A program made the position numbers and the translations under genes. Below, one piece after another: positions 9,413 through 17,267 of a stretch of DNA of 64,000 nt; positions within the stretch are counted from its first letter, which is position 1; each line of letters begins with the position of its first letter. The stretch is from Flavobacterium sp. MC2016-06 (GTDB taxonomy: Bacteria > Bacteroidota > Bacteroidia > Flavobacteriales > Flavobacteriaceae): positions 1 to 64,000 of the forward strand of contig NZ_WMID02000003.1 of assembly GCF_009711165.2 (NCBI RefSeq). The letters run 5' to 3'. Under the pieces are notes generated by a model. The model had not been told where the DNA came from. It ran no database searches and saw only the letters and a program-made list of their open reading frames with translations.

Positions 9413-11344
9413 ATGAAAAAAATAATTACTCTTATCGGATTATTTATTGTTGTGGCTGGATTTTCGCAGACCAAAAACAAAACTGCTGATGCTCTTTTTG
9501 ATAAAATGGAGTATGTAGAAGCAGCCAAAGCTTATGAATTTGCTATAAAAGGAGGAGATAATTCTAAAGAAACACTTCAAAGAGCAGGAGACTCTTATTA
9601 TTTTAATAATCATATGCAGCAAGCAAACGAAAAATACCAAATGCTTATATCACAATATCCAAATGAAGTCGCACCAGAATATATCTTTCGATACGCACAA
9701 ACCTTAGAAGGAATTCAGAGTTACGATTTAGCCAAAAAGTGGCTTAAAAATTTCAGTAAAAAAGCCGAAGCTGCAGATACCAGAAAAGAAAACTTTTCTT
9801 TGAAAGAAAATACAATTACCAAAATTATAAATCTAGAGCCACAATTTACACTTCAAAACCTATCAATCAATTCAGCCTATTCAGATTTTGGACCAATGTT
9901 TTATAAAGGACAGCTTTTGTATGCCACATCTATAGATTCCTCTTACGTATCTACAAGAAAATATGCTTGGAACGATCAGCCGTTTTTAAGTTTACAGCTT
10001 GGTAAAATAAGTCCTTCGCAAACCGATGTAACCTATTTGGAAAGATTTTCTAATAGTATAAATACCAAGTATCATGAAGCCTGCGTTACTTTTTCGCCAG
10101 ATGAAAACACTATTTATTTTACCCGAAACAATTATAACGGTAAACTAAAAAGAGACGATAAAGGGATTAATAATCTTAAATTGTATTCGGCAACAGCAGT
10201 AGATAAAGGTGGAAAAATAAGCTGGGAAAATGTACAGGAATTACCTTTTAATAGTGACGCTTATTCTGTTGGCCAGCCCAGTGTGAGTAAAGACGGAAAG
10301 AAACTCTATTTTATTTCTGATATGCCCGGAACAATTGGAGCTACAGATATTTTTGTGGTAGATATTTTAGGAGAAAATAAATATTCGCAGCCTAAAAATC
10401 TAGGAGAAAAAATAAATACAAAAGGACGAGAGATGTTTCCGTTTATAACAGACAAAGCTTTGTATTTTGCTAGTGATGGACATTTAGGCCTTGGCGGCCT
10501 TGATGTTTTTGAAAGCACATTAAAAGATACTATTTTTAATGATCCGACTAATCTTGGAGCACCTCTAAATAGTAATAAAGATGATTTTGCCTATATCGTA
10601 AACGAAGAAACCAATCTAGGTTTTGTGTCTTCAAACCGAAAAACAGGCAAAGGAGATGATGATATTTATTCATTTGAAAGAATACCAATTTGTAAGCAGC
10701 TTATAAAAGGTTCTGTTTTTAATGAAATAAACCAAGAAAAAATACCACAGGCAACAGTGATTTTGTATTCGGCAGAAGGGATGAAATTAGACCAAACCAT
10801 GTCTGGCATTAATGGAGAATATCAGTTTGACACACCAGTCGATTGTAATGCAAATTATAAAGTAGAAGCATCAAAACAAGGATTTAATCCCATTACAGTT
10901 CCTGTTGTAACCCAAAGTACTTCTGGAGAAACAATTCTCGATTTAGGAATCAAATCAACTTTAATTGTAAAAGAGAACGGAGTTTTAAAAATAAAAATTG
11001 GTATAATTTACTTTGATTTAAACAAATCTAAAGTTAGATATGATGCAGAAATAGAACTCAATAAAGTAGTTTTATTAATGAATGAATATCCAAACATGAT
11101 TATAAAAATAGAAGCTCACACAGATTCTAGAGCAAACGACAATTATAATCTTATTTTATCAGACAAAAGAGCAAAAGCCACAAGAGATTATATTATCTCG
11201 CAGGGAATTGCTCCAGAACGCATAGAAAGCGCCATTGGTTACGGCGAAACACAACTTATTAATAATTGTAAAAATGGTGTTCCTTGTACAGATGAACAAC
11301 ATCAAGTAAACAGACGCTCTGAGTTTATTATAATTAAGATGTAA
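9413..11344 (+). CDS. OmpA-family envelope protein with TPR and WD40-like repeats
   Basis: The 643-residue protein has a signal peptide (IITLIGLFIVVAGFSQ). TPR-like helices occupy about residues 20-125 (DALFDKMEYVEAAKAYEFAI). PD40/WD40-like beta-propeller blades follow at about 140-430, with the repeated FSPDENTIYFTRN, SKDGKKLYFISD and ALYFASDG pattern. A carboxypeptidase-regulatory-like Ig domain lies at about 435-520. The C-terminal OmpA peptidoglycan-binding domain (YFDLNKSKVR, then IEAHTDSRANDNYNLILSDKRA) ends the protein. This architecture is the usual third gene of Flavobacterium adhesin-PorP/SprF cassettes. It probably anchors the secretion or attachment complex to peptidoglycan. It starts 11 bp after the previous gene, so the two are probably one transcript. 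Confidence 0.9.
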   Translation: MKKIITLIGLFIVVAGFSQTKNKTADALFDKMEYVEAAKAYEFAIKGGDNSKETLQRAGDSYYFNNHMQQANEKYQMLISQYPNEVAPEYIFRYAQTLEGIQSYDLAKKWLKNFSKKAEAADTRKENFSLKENTITKIINLEPQFTLQNLSINSAYSDFGPMFYKGQLLYATSIDSSYVSTRKYAWNDQPFLSLQLGKISPSQTDVTYLERFSNSINTKYHEACVTFSPDENTIYFTRNNYNGKLKRDDKGINNLKLYSATAVDKGGKISWENVQELPFNSDAYSVGQPSVSKDGKKLYFISDMPGTIGATDIFVVDILGENKYSQPKNLGEKINTKGREMFPFITDKALYFASDGHLGLGGLDVFESTLKDTIFNDPTNLGAPLNSNKDDFAYIVNEETNLGFVSSNRKTGKGDDDIYSFERIPICKQLIKGSVFNEINQEKIPQATVILYSAEGMKLDQTMSGINGEYQFDTPVDCNANYKVEASKQGFNPITVPVVTQSTSGETILDLGIKSTLIVKENGVLKIKIGIIYFDLNKSKVRYDAEIELNKVVLLMNEYPNMIIKIEAHTDSRANDNYNLILSDKRAKATRDYIISQGIAPERIESAIGYGETQLINNCKNGVPCTDEQHQVNRRSEFIIIKM

Positions 11345-11387
11345 GATTTTGTTGGTAAGACTTATTTTTAAGTATTTTATCTAGTTT

Positions 11388-11480
11388 TGCTATTTCGAGC
11401 GAAGTCGAGAAATCACACTAAAAATTCTACAAAGATTGAAAAACAAGATTGTAGAAGCGCTAAAGTAAACAGAACCAAAT
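11388..11480. repeat. Partial copy of a dispersed Flavobacterium palindromic repeat
   Basis: The sequence at about 11390-11413 (CTATTTCGAGCGAAGTCGAG, then AAATC) resembles the arms of the inverted repeat at 21875-21972 (ATTTCGACGAAGGAGAAATC). Only one arm is clear here, followed by a degenerate TTCTACAAAGATTG stretch. It lies between the adhesin cassette and a transposase remnant. It is probably a decayed repeat copy and is not coding. Confidence 0.5.
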
Positions 11481-11491
11481 TTCACACTAAA

Positions 11492-11959
11492 TTAATTGTC
11501 AACAGTTATAGTTTTCTTTTTCTCAAAAGTCAATTTATCAATTTTTTCAAGAAATTCTGGATCAAACTCAGAGTAAGCTTTTAACCGATATTTATAATCT
11601 CTTTTGCGCATTACCAAGCGTATTTTCTGAACCATTAACCAAATAGGTTCATAGCGTTTATGGCCTAGTAAATATTGAATTTTTAGTATTGAGATTCTTC
11701 TTTGCGACAATGTTAATAATTCGATGCAAATCATCCAGTATCTAATGGGAAGATTTGAATTCTCCATTACAGTTCCTGATCGGAGACCAATTCGATTACC
11801 ACAATTTTTGCATTGAAATTTTAAATCAATATTCCGAAAAGAGTGTAAGTTATGATTGCATTTTTTACAAATCAGTCCATTTTTTAGGCGTTTGTTTTTA
11901 AACTCTTCAATGCAGGTAGCTTCGTTAGGATATTTTTCGAAATACTCACGTAATTCCAT
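11492..11959 (-). CDS. IS1595-type transposase N-terminal region, no DDE domain
   Basis: This 155-residue protein carries a zinc ribbon with cysteines at 31, 34, 50 and 53 (CKKC...CKNCG). It is followed by the helical segment of IS1595/ISXO2 transposases (RSGTVMENSNLPIRYWMICI, then a helix resembling a helix-turn-helix). Full transposases of this family are roughly 300 residues and continue into a DDE nuclease domain; here the frame ends after a short charged tail (KIDKLTFEKKKTITVDN). I see no terminal inverted repeats or further transposase coding downstream. It is either an insertion-sequence remnant or a stand-alone zinc-ribbon DNA-binding protein. The frame is intact, so I list it as a CDS. 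Confidence 0.6.
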   Translation of the reverse strand: MELREYFEKYPNEATCIEEFKNKRLKNGLICKKCNHNLHSFRNIDLKFQCKNCGNRIGLRSGTVMENSNLPIRYWMICIELLTLSQRRISILKIQYLLGHKRYEPIWLMVQKIRLVMRKRDYKYRLKAYSEFDPEFLEKIDKLTFEKKKTITVDN

Positions 11960-12030
11960 TCGTATAATTTACGATTTACACGATAAATATAAATTAATTC
12001 GGCTAAGTGTAAAGCAATTGTATAAAAATA

Positions 12031-12073
12031 AAAAAAGGAATATTCAGTCTAGTAGATTGAATATTCCTTTTTT
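12031..12073 (-). terminator. Rho-independent terminator after the roadblock-like gene
   Basis: The arms AAAAAAGGAATATTCA (12031-12046) and TGAATATTCCTTTTTT (12058-12073) pair perfectly around an 11-base loop. It has a U-tract on either strand. It sits 19 bp downstream of the minus-strand gene that ends at 12092. Confidence 0.8.
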
Positions 12074-12091
12074 TATTGAATAAAAATAGAA

Positions 12092-12469
12092 TTAAAGCTT
12101 CTCAGCTATTTCTTTTTTGTATTTGTTTAAGATAGATTTTGTCATACCTAAATTTGCTTTTGTAGCATCAACAGCAAGATAAATGAAGTATTCTCCGTTA
12201 TCAGAAACATCAATAATGTGAATCTGAGAGCTAAGTGTAATCATGATATTGTCAATAGCCTGACCTTGTAAGTTTAATGCTTTAATGGCATTCATTTTTG
12301 CTTTAACCACTTCAAGATTAAAAGCAGAAGCTAATTCTGGGTCAAAATCAGCAAGAACAGATTGTGAATGGTATGACATACCGCTTTTGATTTCGGCTAC
12401 AGAAACTGCAATAAAACCTGGAATGTTTGCTTTAAGATCTTCTCCAAATTGTTTTAAAAAATCAGACAT
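12092..12469 (-). CDS. Roadblock/LC7-like small protein
   Basis: The 125-residue protein starts at the ATG at 12469 (MSDFLKQFGEDLKANIPGF); an upstream in-frame ATG would add an 18-residue lysine-rich extension with no resemblance to anything. There is no signal peptide or membrane segment. The pattern of an N-terminal helix, IPGFIAVSVAEIKSGMSYHS, a central helix and a final beta pair (DNIMITLSSQIHIIDVSDNG, EYFIYLAVDA) matches the roadblock/LC7 fold. Such proteins regulate small GTPases or act in motility and signalling, but no GTPase lies nearby. The fold call is by eye and the role is unknown. Confidence 0.65.
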   Translation of the reverse strand: MSDFLKQFGEDLKANIPGFIAVSVAEIKSGMSYHSQSVLADFDPELASAFNLEVVKAKMNAIKALNLQGQAIDNIMITLSSQIHIIDVSDNGEYFIYLAVDATKANLGMTKSILNKYKKEIAEKL

Positions 12470-12520
12470 AGTTTTGTATTTAAATTTGTTTTTTAAGATT
12501 GTATTCTTGTGGATTTTTGA

Positions 12521-12528
12521 CAAAAGTA
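12521..12528 (-). promoter_or_regulatory. Candidate -7 element for the roadblock-like gene
   Basis: On the minus strand this reads TACTTTTG, matching the Bacteroidota -7 consensus TAnnTTTG, about 50 bp upstream of the start at 12469. I see no clear TTG at the -33 position. Confidence 0.4.
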
Positions 12529-12677
12529 GCCATAGAATATTATTTAATTATCCGCTTAACGTACCTTTTATTTAATTTATATTCAAAATGCTGCAATTTT
12601 TAATTTACAAATGATATACGTCAGGGATTTCTGAAAATATTATTCTTTGGATTGATTTTTTTTGAGAAGAATCTTAA

Positions 12678-12728
12678 AAATAAATGCTTTTGAAAAAGCT
12701 GTTTAGGCAGTTTCAAAAGCATTTATTT
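12678..12728 (-). terminator. Terminator after the porin-like gene
   Basis: The arms AAATAAATGCTTTTGAAA (12678-12695) and TTTCAAAAGCATTTATTT (12711-12728) are perfectly complementary around a 15-base loop. It lies 18 bp beyond the stop of the minus-strand gene at 12746. Confidence 0.75.
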
Positions 12729-12745
12729 TATAAAAGAAAATGATA

Positions 12746-13348
12746 TTAGAAAATATAGAAAACACTCAATTGCGCTGTGCTATTTTTAAAATCAGGTTTT
12801 ACAGTAGAAGAATTAAATTTACCTACATCCATTAAACCATAATAATACCTTGCTCCAATTCCTAATCCTTTTAAGGGGCTGTCTCTAAATTGATAACCAA
12901 AACCAGCTAAAGCACCCGCATCTATTTTGTCTGCAAAATTTTCAAAACCAGAGTTTTTTGCATCTTCAATCAGCATGTTGGCTTGAAAACCTAACTCGCC
13001 ATAAATACCAATATTAGAATGGTATTTTAATACGATTGGAATGGCGGCGTAAGAGAGTTTAAGGTCTTTAGTAGTATCTAATAGATTATCTTTAATTTTT
13101 GCGCCTTGCGTAGAGAAAAGAAATTCCTCCTGAACAGACCAGTTCTCTGAAAGTTTAAAATTGATTATCGCTCCAGCGTGAAATCCTGCAAGACCTTCAG
13201 TATCAAAATCTGCATTAGTAAAGTTGCTGTAATTTCCTCCTGCTTTAAGACCAAAACTTAATCGCTGTGTGATGCTTCCAAAAAAGCCTTGTGCAAAAGA
13301 TACCTGCGTCACAGTTATAGTAAGGCAGATTAAGAATAATTTTTTCAT
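12746..13348 (-). CDS. Porin-like outer-membrane beta-barrel protein (PorT-like fold)
   Basis: The 200-residue protein starts at the ATG at 13348 with the signal peptide KKLFLICLTITVTQVSFAQ. A longer open frame upstream has no signal-like start. The body has alternating beta strands with the hallmarks of OMP_b-brl_2 proteins (RLSFGLKAGGNYSNFTNADF, then GFHAGAIINFKLSENWSVQEE, ending in a strand with terminal Phe, SVFYIF). The terminal aromatic residue fits recognition by the BAM complex. It is transcribed away from the AraC gene 144 bp to its right. Cargo and regulation are unknown. Confidence 0.85.
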   Translation of the reverse strand: MKKLFLICLTITVTQVSFAQGFFGSITQRLSFGLKAGGNYSNFTNADFDTEGLAGFHAGAIINFKLSENWSVQEEFLFSTQGAKIKDNLLDTTKDLKLSYAAIPIVLKYHSNIGIYGELGFQANMLIEDAKNSGFENFADKIDAGALAGFGYQFRDSPLKGLGIGARYYYGLMDVGKFNSSTVKPDFKNSTAQLSVFYIF

Positions 13349-13492
13349 GTGATTTTTTTTAATTAAATATGGGACAAATGTATTGGGCTTTTTGGCGTCT
13401 GGAAAGTCCAATTAGCGGAATAAATTGGTCAAAAAGTCGTATTTTGGATAAAAAAGGATATTTTTGATTGAAATTATTAGACAATAAGAAGA

Positions 13493-14341
13493 ATGATCCC
13501 ATTTGTATTTGAAGAAAAGTTAACATCAGAAAATCATAATGATATAATGATGTTATTTGATAAACCCGTTTTTCAGTCTTTAGCGCATCCTGTAAAATTA
13601 GACGTTACGATATGTGTTATTTGTCTGAATGGACAGATGAAGGGATCGTCTAATATGCGTCATTTTGAAACAGAACAGTCTTGTCTTTTAATTCTTCTAG
13701 CAGAACATACTATAACTATTGATAGTGTAAGTGACGATTTTTCGGGGCTTTTTATTATCATGACTAGAAAGTTTGCAGATACTTTGGATATAGAAGAACG
13801 GCTTCCTGTTTTTTTAGCCTTGCATAAAAATCCTTGTATTCCTTTAAATGAGAATGAATTAATTAGTTTGAAAGGGTATTTTAATATGGTTCATCGAGTA
13901 TTGTATGAAATACACAATCCATTTGCCGAAAAAATTGTAAGGCATCTTACCAAAGCATTTTTTTATGCACTGAGTTATAACATTCATCAAATCAGCCAAT
14001 ATAATAATGAAGGAAAAAAATCAAGACAGGAAGAAATGGTCGGGAAGTTTCTCAACGATGTGCGAGACAATTTTAAGGTAGAAAGAGGTATAGAATTTTA
14101 TGCAGCTAAACTATATGTAACGCCAAAATACCTTTCTAAAGTGGTAAAAGAGCATAACGGTTTATCGGCCAAAAAATGGATTGAAGATTATGTAGTCTGG
14201 GAAGCCAAAGCATTATTAAAATCTACAGATAGGACTATTCAGCAGATAAGTGAAGAATTAAATTTTCCTTCGCAATCTTTTTTCGGTAAATTTTTCAAGC
14301 GATCAGCGGGTTTGTCTCCTTTTGAGTATCGAAAGAGTTAG
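13493..14341 (+). CDS. AraC family transcriptional regulator
   Basis: The 282-residue protein has an N-terminal cupin-like sensing region (about 1-170) and a C-terminal double helix-turn-helix (about 185-282). The DNA-binding part shows YAAKLYVTPKYLSKVVKEHN for the first HTH and QISEELNFPSQSFFGKFFKR followed by GLSPFEYRKS for the second, which is the AraC signature. It is divergent from the porin-like gene and 149 bp upstream of a GH97 glycosidase, either of which could be a target. The last 129 bp of the gene have a 92% identical copy at 16511-16639, beyond the glycosidase. Confidence 0.92.
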   Translation: MIPFVFEEKLTSENHNDIMMLFDKPVFQSLAHPVKLDVTICVICLNGQMKGSSNMRHFETEQSCLLILLAEHTITIDSVSDDFSGLFIIMTRKFADTLDIEERLPVFLALHKNPCIPLNENELISLKGYFNMVHRVLYEIHNPFAEKIVRHLTKAFFYALSYNIHQISQYNNEGKKSRQEEMVGKFLNDVRDNFKVERGIEFYAAKLYVTPKYLSKVVKEHNGLSAKKWIEDYVVWEAKALLKSTDRTIQQISEELNFPSQSFFGKFFKRSAGLSPFEYRKS

Positions 14342-14490
14342 AGTTTTTCAATATTCGCAGAATTGAAATATTTCTATGCAGAGCTAATTTTTTCACAAAA
14401 AGAAAACTTTAAGTTTAAAAATAGGAATTTACATATTTTAAAGCCAAGGATTACTATTTTTGATTTTACAACTATTAACTGACCAAAATT

Positions 14491-16479
14491 ATGACCTATA
14501 GAGTTTTTAAAATACGTGGAATAATTATTTATAAATTACTTTGTTCTTTTTTCCTGCTTGGTTTTTATACAGGAAGTGCTCAAATTCAGTCAAATTCAGT
14601 AAAGAGCCCAGATGCTAAAATAAAAGTAGAGCTATCTTTAATTGGAGGTAAACCTGTCTACACAGTTTTCTATAATGGAAAAATATTTATCGAAAAATCA
14701 CCACTTGGACTAAAAACAAATGTTGGAGATTTTACTGAGGGTTTGGAATTGAGTAGTAAAGTAATAGAAAATAAGATTGAAGAAATCTACGAGCTGCCTA
14801 ATATCAAACAAAGCAAAGTTCATTATACGGCAAATGAGACTTCTCTTTCTTTTACCAAAGACAAGAAGCCCGCAATCGACATAATTTTCAGAGTCAGTAA
14901 TACAGACGTGGCTTTTAAATATAAAATTTATCCGCAGAATAATACACTTTCGGCTGTTGTAAAAGAAGAAGTATCCGGTTTCGTATTACCTGAAGGATCC
15001 ACTTCTTTTGTTTCCGCTCAAAGCGATGCAATGACTGGTTATGCCAGAACAATGCCTAGTTATGAAATTCCTTATACAGTAGATGTACCAATGGGAGAAA
15101 ATGGAAAAGGCAATGGTTTTACTTTTCCCTGTCTTTTTAAATTGAATGAGGGTAAAGGCTGGGTTTTAATTTCAGAAACAGGAGTAGACAGCCGTTATTG
15201 TGCCAGTAAATTAATCGGTCGTCCAAAAGGTCTTTATACGATTGGTTTTCCAATGGATGGAGAAAATAATGGAAATGGTTCATCATCACCAGGAATTGCA
15301 CTTCCCGGCGAAACACCTTGGCGTACTATTACAGTTGGAGAAACTTTAGCGCCAATAGTAGAAACGACTGTTCCTTTCGACTTAGTTAAACCTTATTATA
15401 AAGCTTCGCAGCAATATGAATATACCAAAGGTACATGGAGCTGGATTATGGGTATGGATCAAAGTATGAATTATGATGAACAGGTGAGGTATGTCGATTT
15501 TAGTACAGAGTTAGGTTATAAAACTCTTTTAGTTGATGCTCTTTGGGATACGCAGGTAGGGCGGGATAAAATAGAAGATTTATCAAAATATGCTGCGGCG
15601 AAAGGTGTTAGTTTGTATTTGTGGTATAATTCCAATGGAAATTGGAATGACGCACCGCAAACACCTAGAGGTATTATGAATAATACTATTGCCAGACGTA
15701 AAGAGATGGCTTGGATGAAAAAAAATGGTATTAAAGGAATCAAAGTTGACTTTTTTGGAGGTGACAAACAAGAAACAATGAAGCTGTATGAAGATATTTT
15801 ATATGATGCCAATGATTATGGAATTCTTGTCATTTTTCATGGAACAACTCTGCCTCGCGGATGGGAAAGAATGTATCCTAATTATGCTTCAAGTGAAGCA
15901 GTTTTAGCCAGTGAGAATTTATTTTTCACTCAGGAAAGCTGTGACAAGGAATCCTTTAGCGCAACACTGCATACTTTTATCCGTAATACTGTGGGAAGTA
16001 TGGATTTTGGAGGAAGTGCACTGAATCAATTTTATAACGATAAAAATACTCCTGGCAAAGGATCTAAGCGTATGACCTCTGATGTGTATGCTTTAGCAAC
16101 GGCTGTGCTGTTTCAAAGCGGCGTTCAACATTTTGCACTCGCTCCAAATAACTTAACGGATGCTCCAAAATGGGCTGTTGATTTTATGAAGGAAGTCCCA
16201 ACTACTTGGGATGAAGTGCGTTTTATTGACGGTTATCCGGGAAAATATGCAGTATTAGCACGCCGTAAAGGAAATAAATGGTACATCGCAGGAATAAACG
16301 CTCAGAAAGAAAGCATTAAAACAAAAGTAAAATTAGCTATGATTCCTGCAGGTGAGAAGTTAAAGAAATATAGTGATAATAAACAGCTAAAAGGCTCAGT
16401 GAGCGATTTAATTCAAGAAAAAAATCAAGAAATAGAATTGTTAATACCTTATAACGGAGCTGTTCTTATTACGAACTAG
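14491..16479 (+). CDS. Glycoside hydrolase family 97, retaining (alpha-galactosidase-like)
   Basis: The 662-residue enzyme has an N-terminal signal region (LLCSFFLLGFYTGSAQ), a beta-sandwich (about 35-300), a TIM-barrel (about 310-580) and a C-terminal beta domain. The barrel contains GIKGIKVDFFGGDKQ, where Asp420 sits where retaining GH97 members have their nucleophile. Glu475 in SEAVLASE lies 55 residues further on, the spacing I recall between nucleophile and acid/base in the Bacteroides GH97 alpha-galactosidase. Inverting GH97 alpha-glucosidases (SusB) use glutamates instead, so I favour alpha-galactosidase or a related retaining activity on plant or algal sugars. No SusC/SusD pair is adjacent. 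The AraC gene upstream may regulate it. Confidence 0.9.
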   Translation: MTYRVFKIRGIIIYKLLCSFFLLGFYTGSAQIQSNSVKSPDAKIKVELSLIGGKPVYTVFYNGKIFIEKSPLGLKTNVGDFTEGLELSSKVIENKIEEIYELPNIKQSKVHYTANETSLSFTKDKKPAIDIIFRVSNTDVAFKYKIYPQNNTLSAVVKEEVSGFVLPEGSTSFVSAQSDAMTGYARTMPSYEIPYTVDVPMGENGKGNGFTFPCLFKLNEGKGWVLISETGVDSRYCASKLIGRPKGLYTIGFPMDGENNGNGSSSPGIALPGETPWRTITVGETLAPIVETTVPFDLVKPYYKASQQYEYTKGTWSWIMGMDQSMNYDEQVRYVDFSTELGYKTLLVDALWDTQVGRDKIEDLSKYAAAKGVSLYLWYNSNGNWNDAPQTPRGIMNNTIARRKEMAWMKKNGIKGIKVDFFGGDKQETMKLYEDILYDANDYGILVIFHGTTLPRGWERMYPNYASSEAVLASENLFFTQESCDKESFSATLHTFIRNTVGSMDFGGSALNQFYNDKNTPGKGSKRMTSDVYALATAVLFQSGVQHFALAPNNLTDAPKWAVDFMKEVPTTWDEVRFIDGYPGKYAVLARRKGNKWYIAGINAQKESIKTKVKLAMIPAGEKLKKYSDNKQLKGSVSDLIQEKNQEIELLIPYNGAVLITN

Positions 16480-16510
16480 ACTTTTACATCTGCAAAAGAT
16501 GACGATACTA

Positions 16511-16639
16511 ATTATTAAAATCTACCGATATGACCATGCAGCAGATTAGCGAAGAATTAAATTTTCCTTCGCAATCTTTTTTTGGTAAATTTTTTAAGCG
16601 ATCCGCGGGTTTGTCTCCTTTTGAGTACCGAAAGAGTTA
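16511..16639 (+). pseudogene. 3' remnant of a second AraC regulator
   Basis: This 129-bp segment aligns without gaps to 14212-14340, the end of the AraC gene, with about 10 differences. In the AraC frame it reads LLKSTDMTMQQISEELNFPS and on through GLSPFEYRKS to a TAA stop. Eight differences are silent and two change an amino acid (Arg to Met, Ile to Met); the stop codon also differs (TAG versus TAA). Similarity stops abruptly at 16511 and no start or upstream half is present. It is the cut-off tail of a paralogous regulator that was once under selection. Confidence 0.9.
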
Positions 16640-16940
16640 ATTAGGCTTTGAAATTCAATTGTGCTTAAAATCAGGTAATTGTACGTGATTAAATAAAGAG
16701 TTAAATATCTAATTTTGAATCAGTTATAATTGGTTATAGTTTTAAAAATAAAAACTAATTATCATATACAATATTCTATTAACTGATTTCGGATATAGTA
16801 TTTCGGATAAGTTATAGAGAGTAAATACAATAGTTTTAGATTACTTCACTAAAACTAAGAGATTCAATAGTGATCTCATTTATAAGCCGTTATAATTTTT
16901 TGAGGCAGAAACAATTTGTGTACAATTAAAAATAGATGTT
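16640..16940. other. Non-coding spacer
   Basis: This AT-rich stretch lies between the AraC remnant and the amidase fragment. I see no gene, strong hairpin or promoter in it. Confidence 0.5.
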
Positions 16941-17156
16941 ATGCAAAGTACTTTTAGAATTTTCAAACGCAGTGATTTTCGTAATTATATCTTAAGTAGT
17001 AATTTTTCTAGACCAATTAAGATTATTCAGAACCATCACACCTGGTTGCCAGACTTTCCAAATCAATCAACAGGAGATCAATTTTTTGATGAATCCCAAT
17101 TCGAGAGTTATCGTAAGTTAGGTTATCATTCAATTGAGAAAATTTCACAATTATAA
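16941..17156 (+). pseudogene. N-acetylmuramoyl-L-alanine amidase N-terminal fragment
   Basis: A 71-residue frame contains RPIKIIQNHHTWLPDF followed by FESYRKLGYHSIEKISQ. This resembles the start of peptidoglycan amidase domains of the amidase_2/PGRP group, in which a first strand is followed by HHTW-PD and then a helix ending GW-DI-Q. The frame stops exactly where the catalytic core should continue, and neither 17157-17267 nor the other frames supply the rest. It has no signal peptide. I read it as a truncated gene; a small stand-alone protein cannot be excluded. It is 111 bp upstream of the hydrolase gene at 17268. Confidence 0.5.
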
Positions 17157-17267
17157 GTAGCAAAATTAAAAAATAACAAGTGATAGATCAATGATTAACA
17201 CTCAAATAACGTCTTAAAAATTTCTAGAGATATAGAATTTTAAGCTAACTTTTTAAAATTTAATATT

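Noticed and set aside
11387..11584. 65-codon open frame on the plus strand
   Set aside because: It covers a decayed repeat and the antisense of the transposase fragment, with no protein-like character.
14212..14341. Assembly error producing the second AraC tail
   Set aside because: The copies differ at about ten positions, mostly in silent codon sites, which an assembly artefact would not produce.
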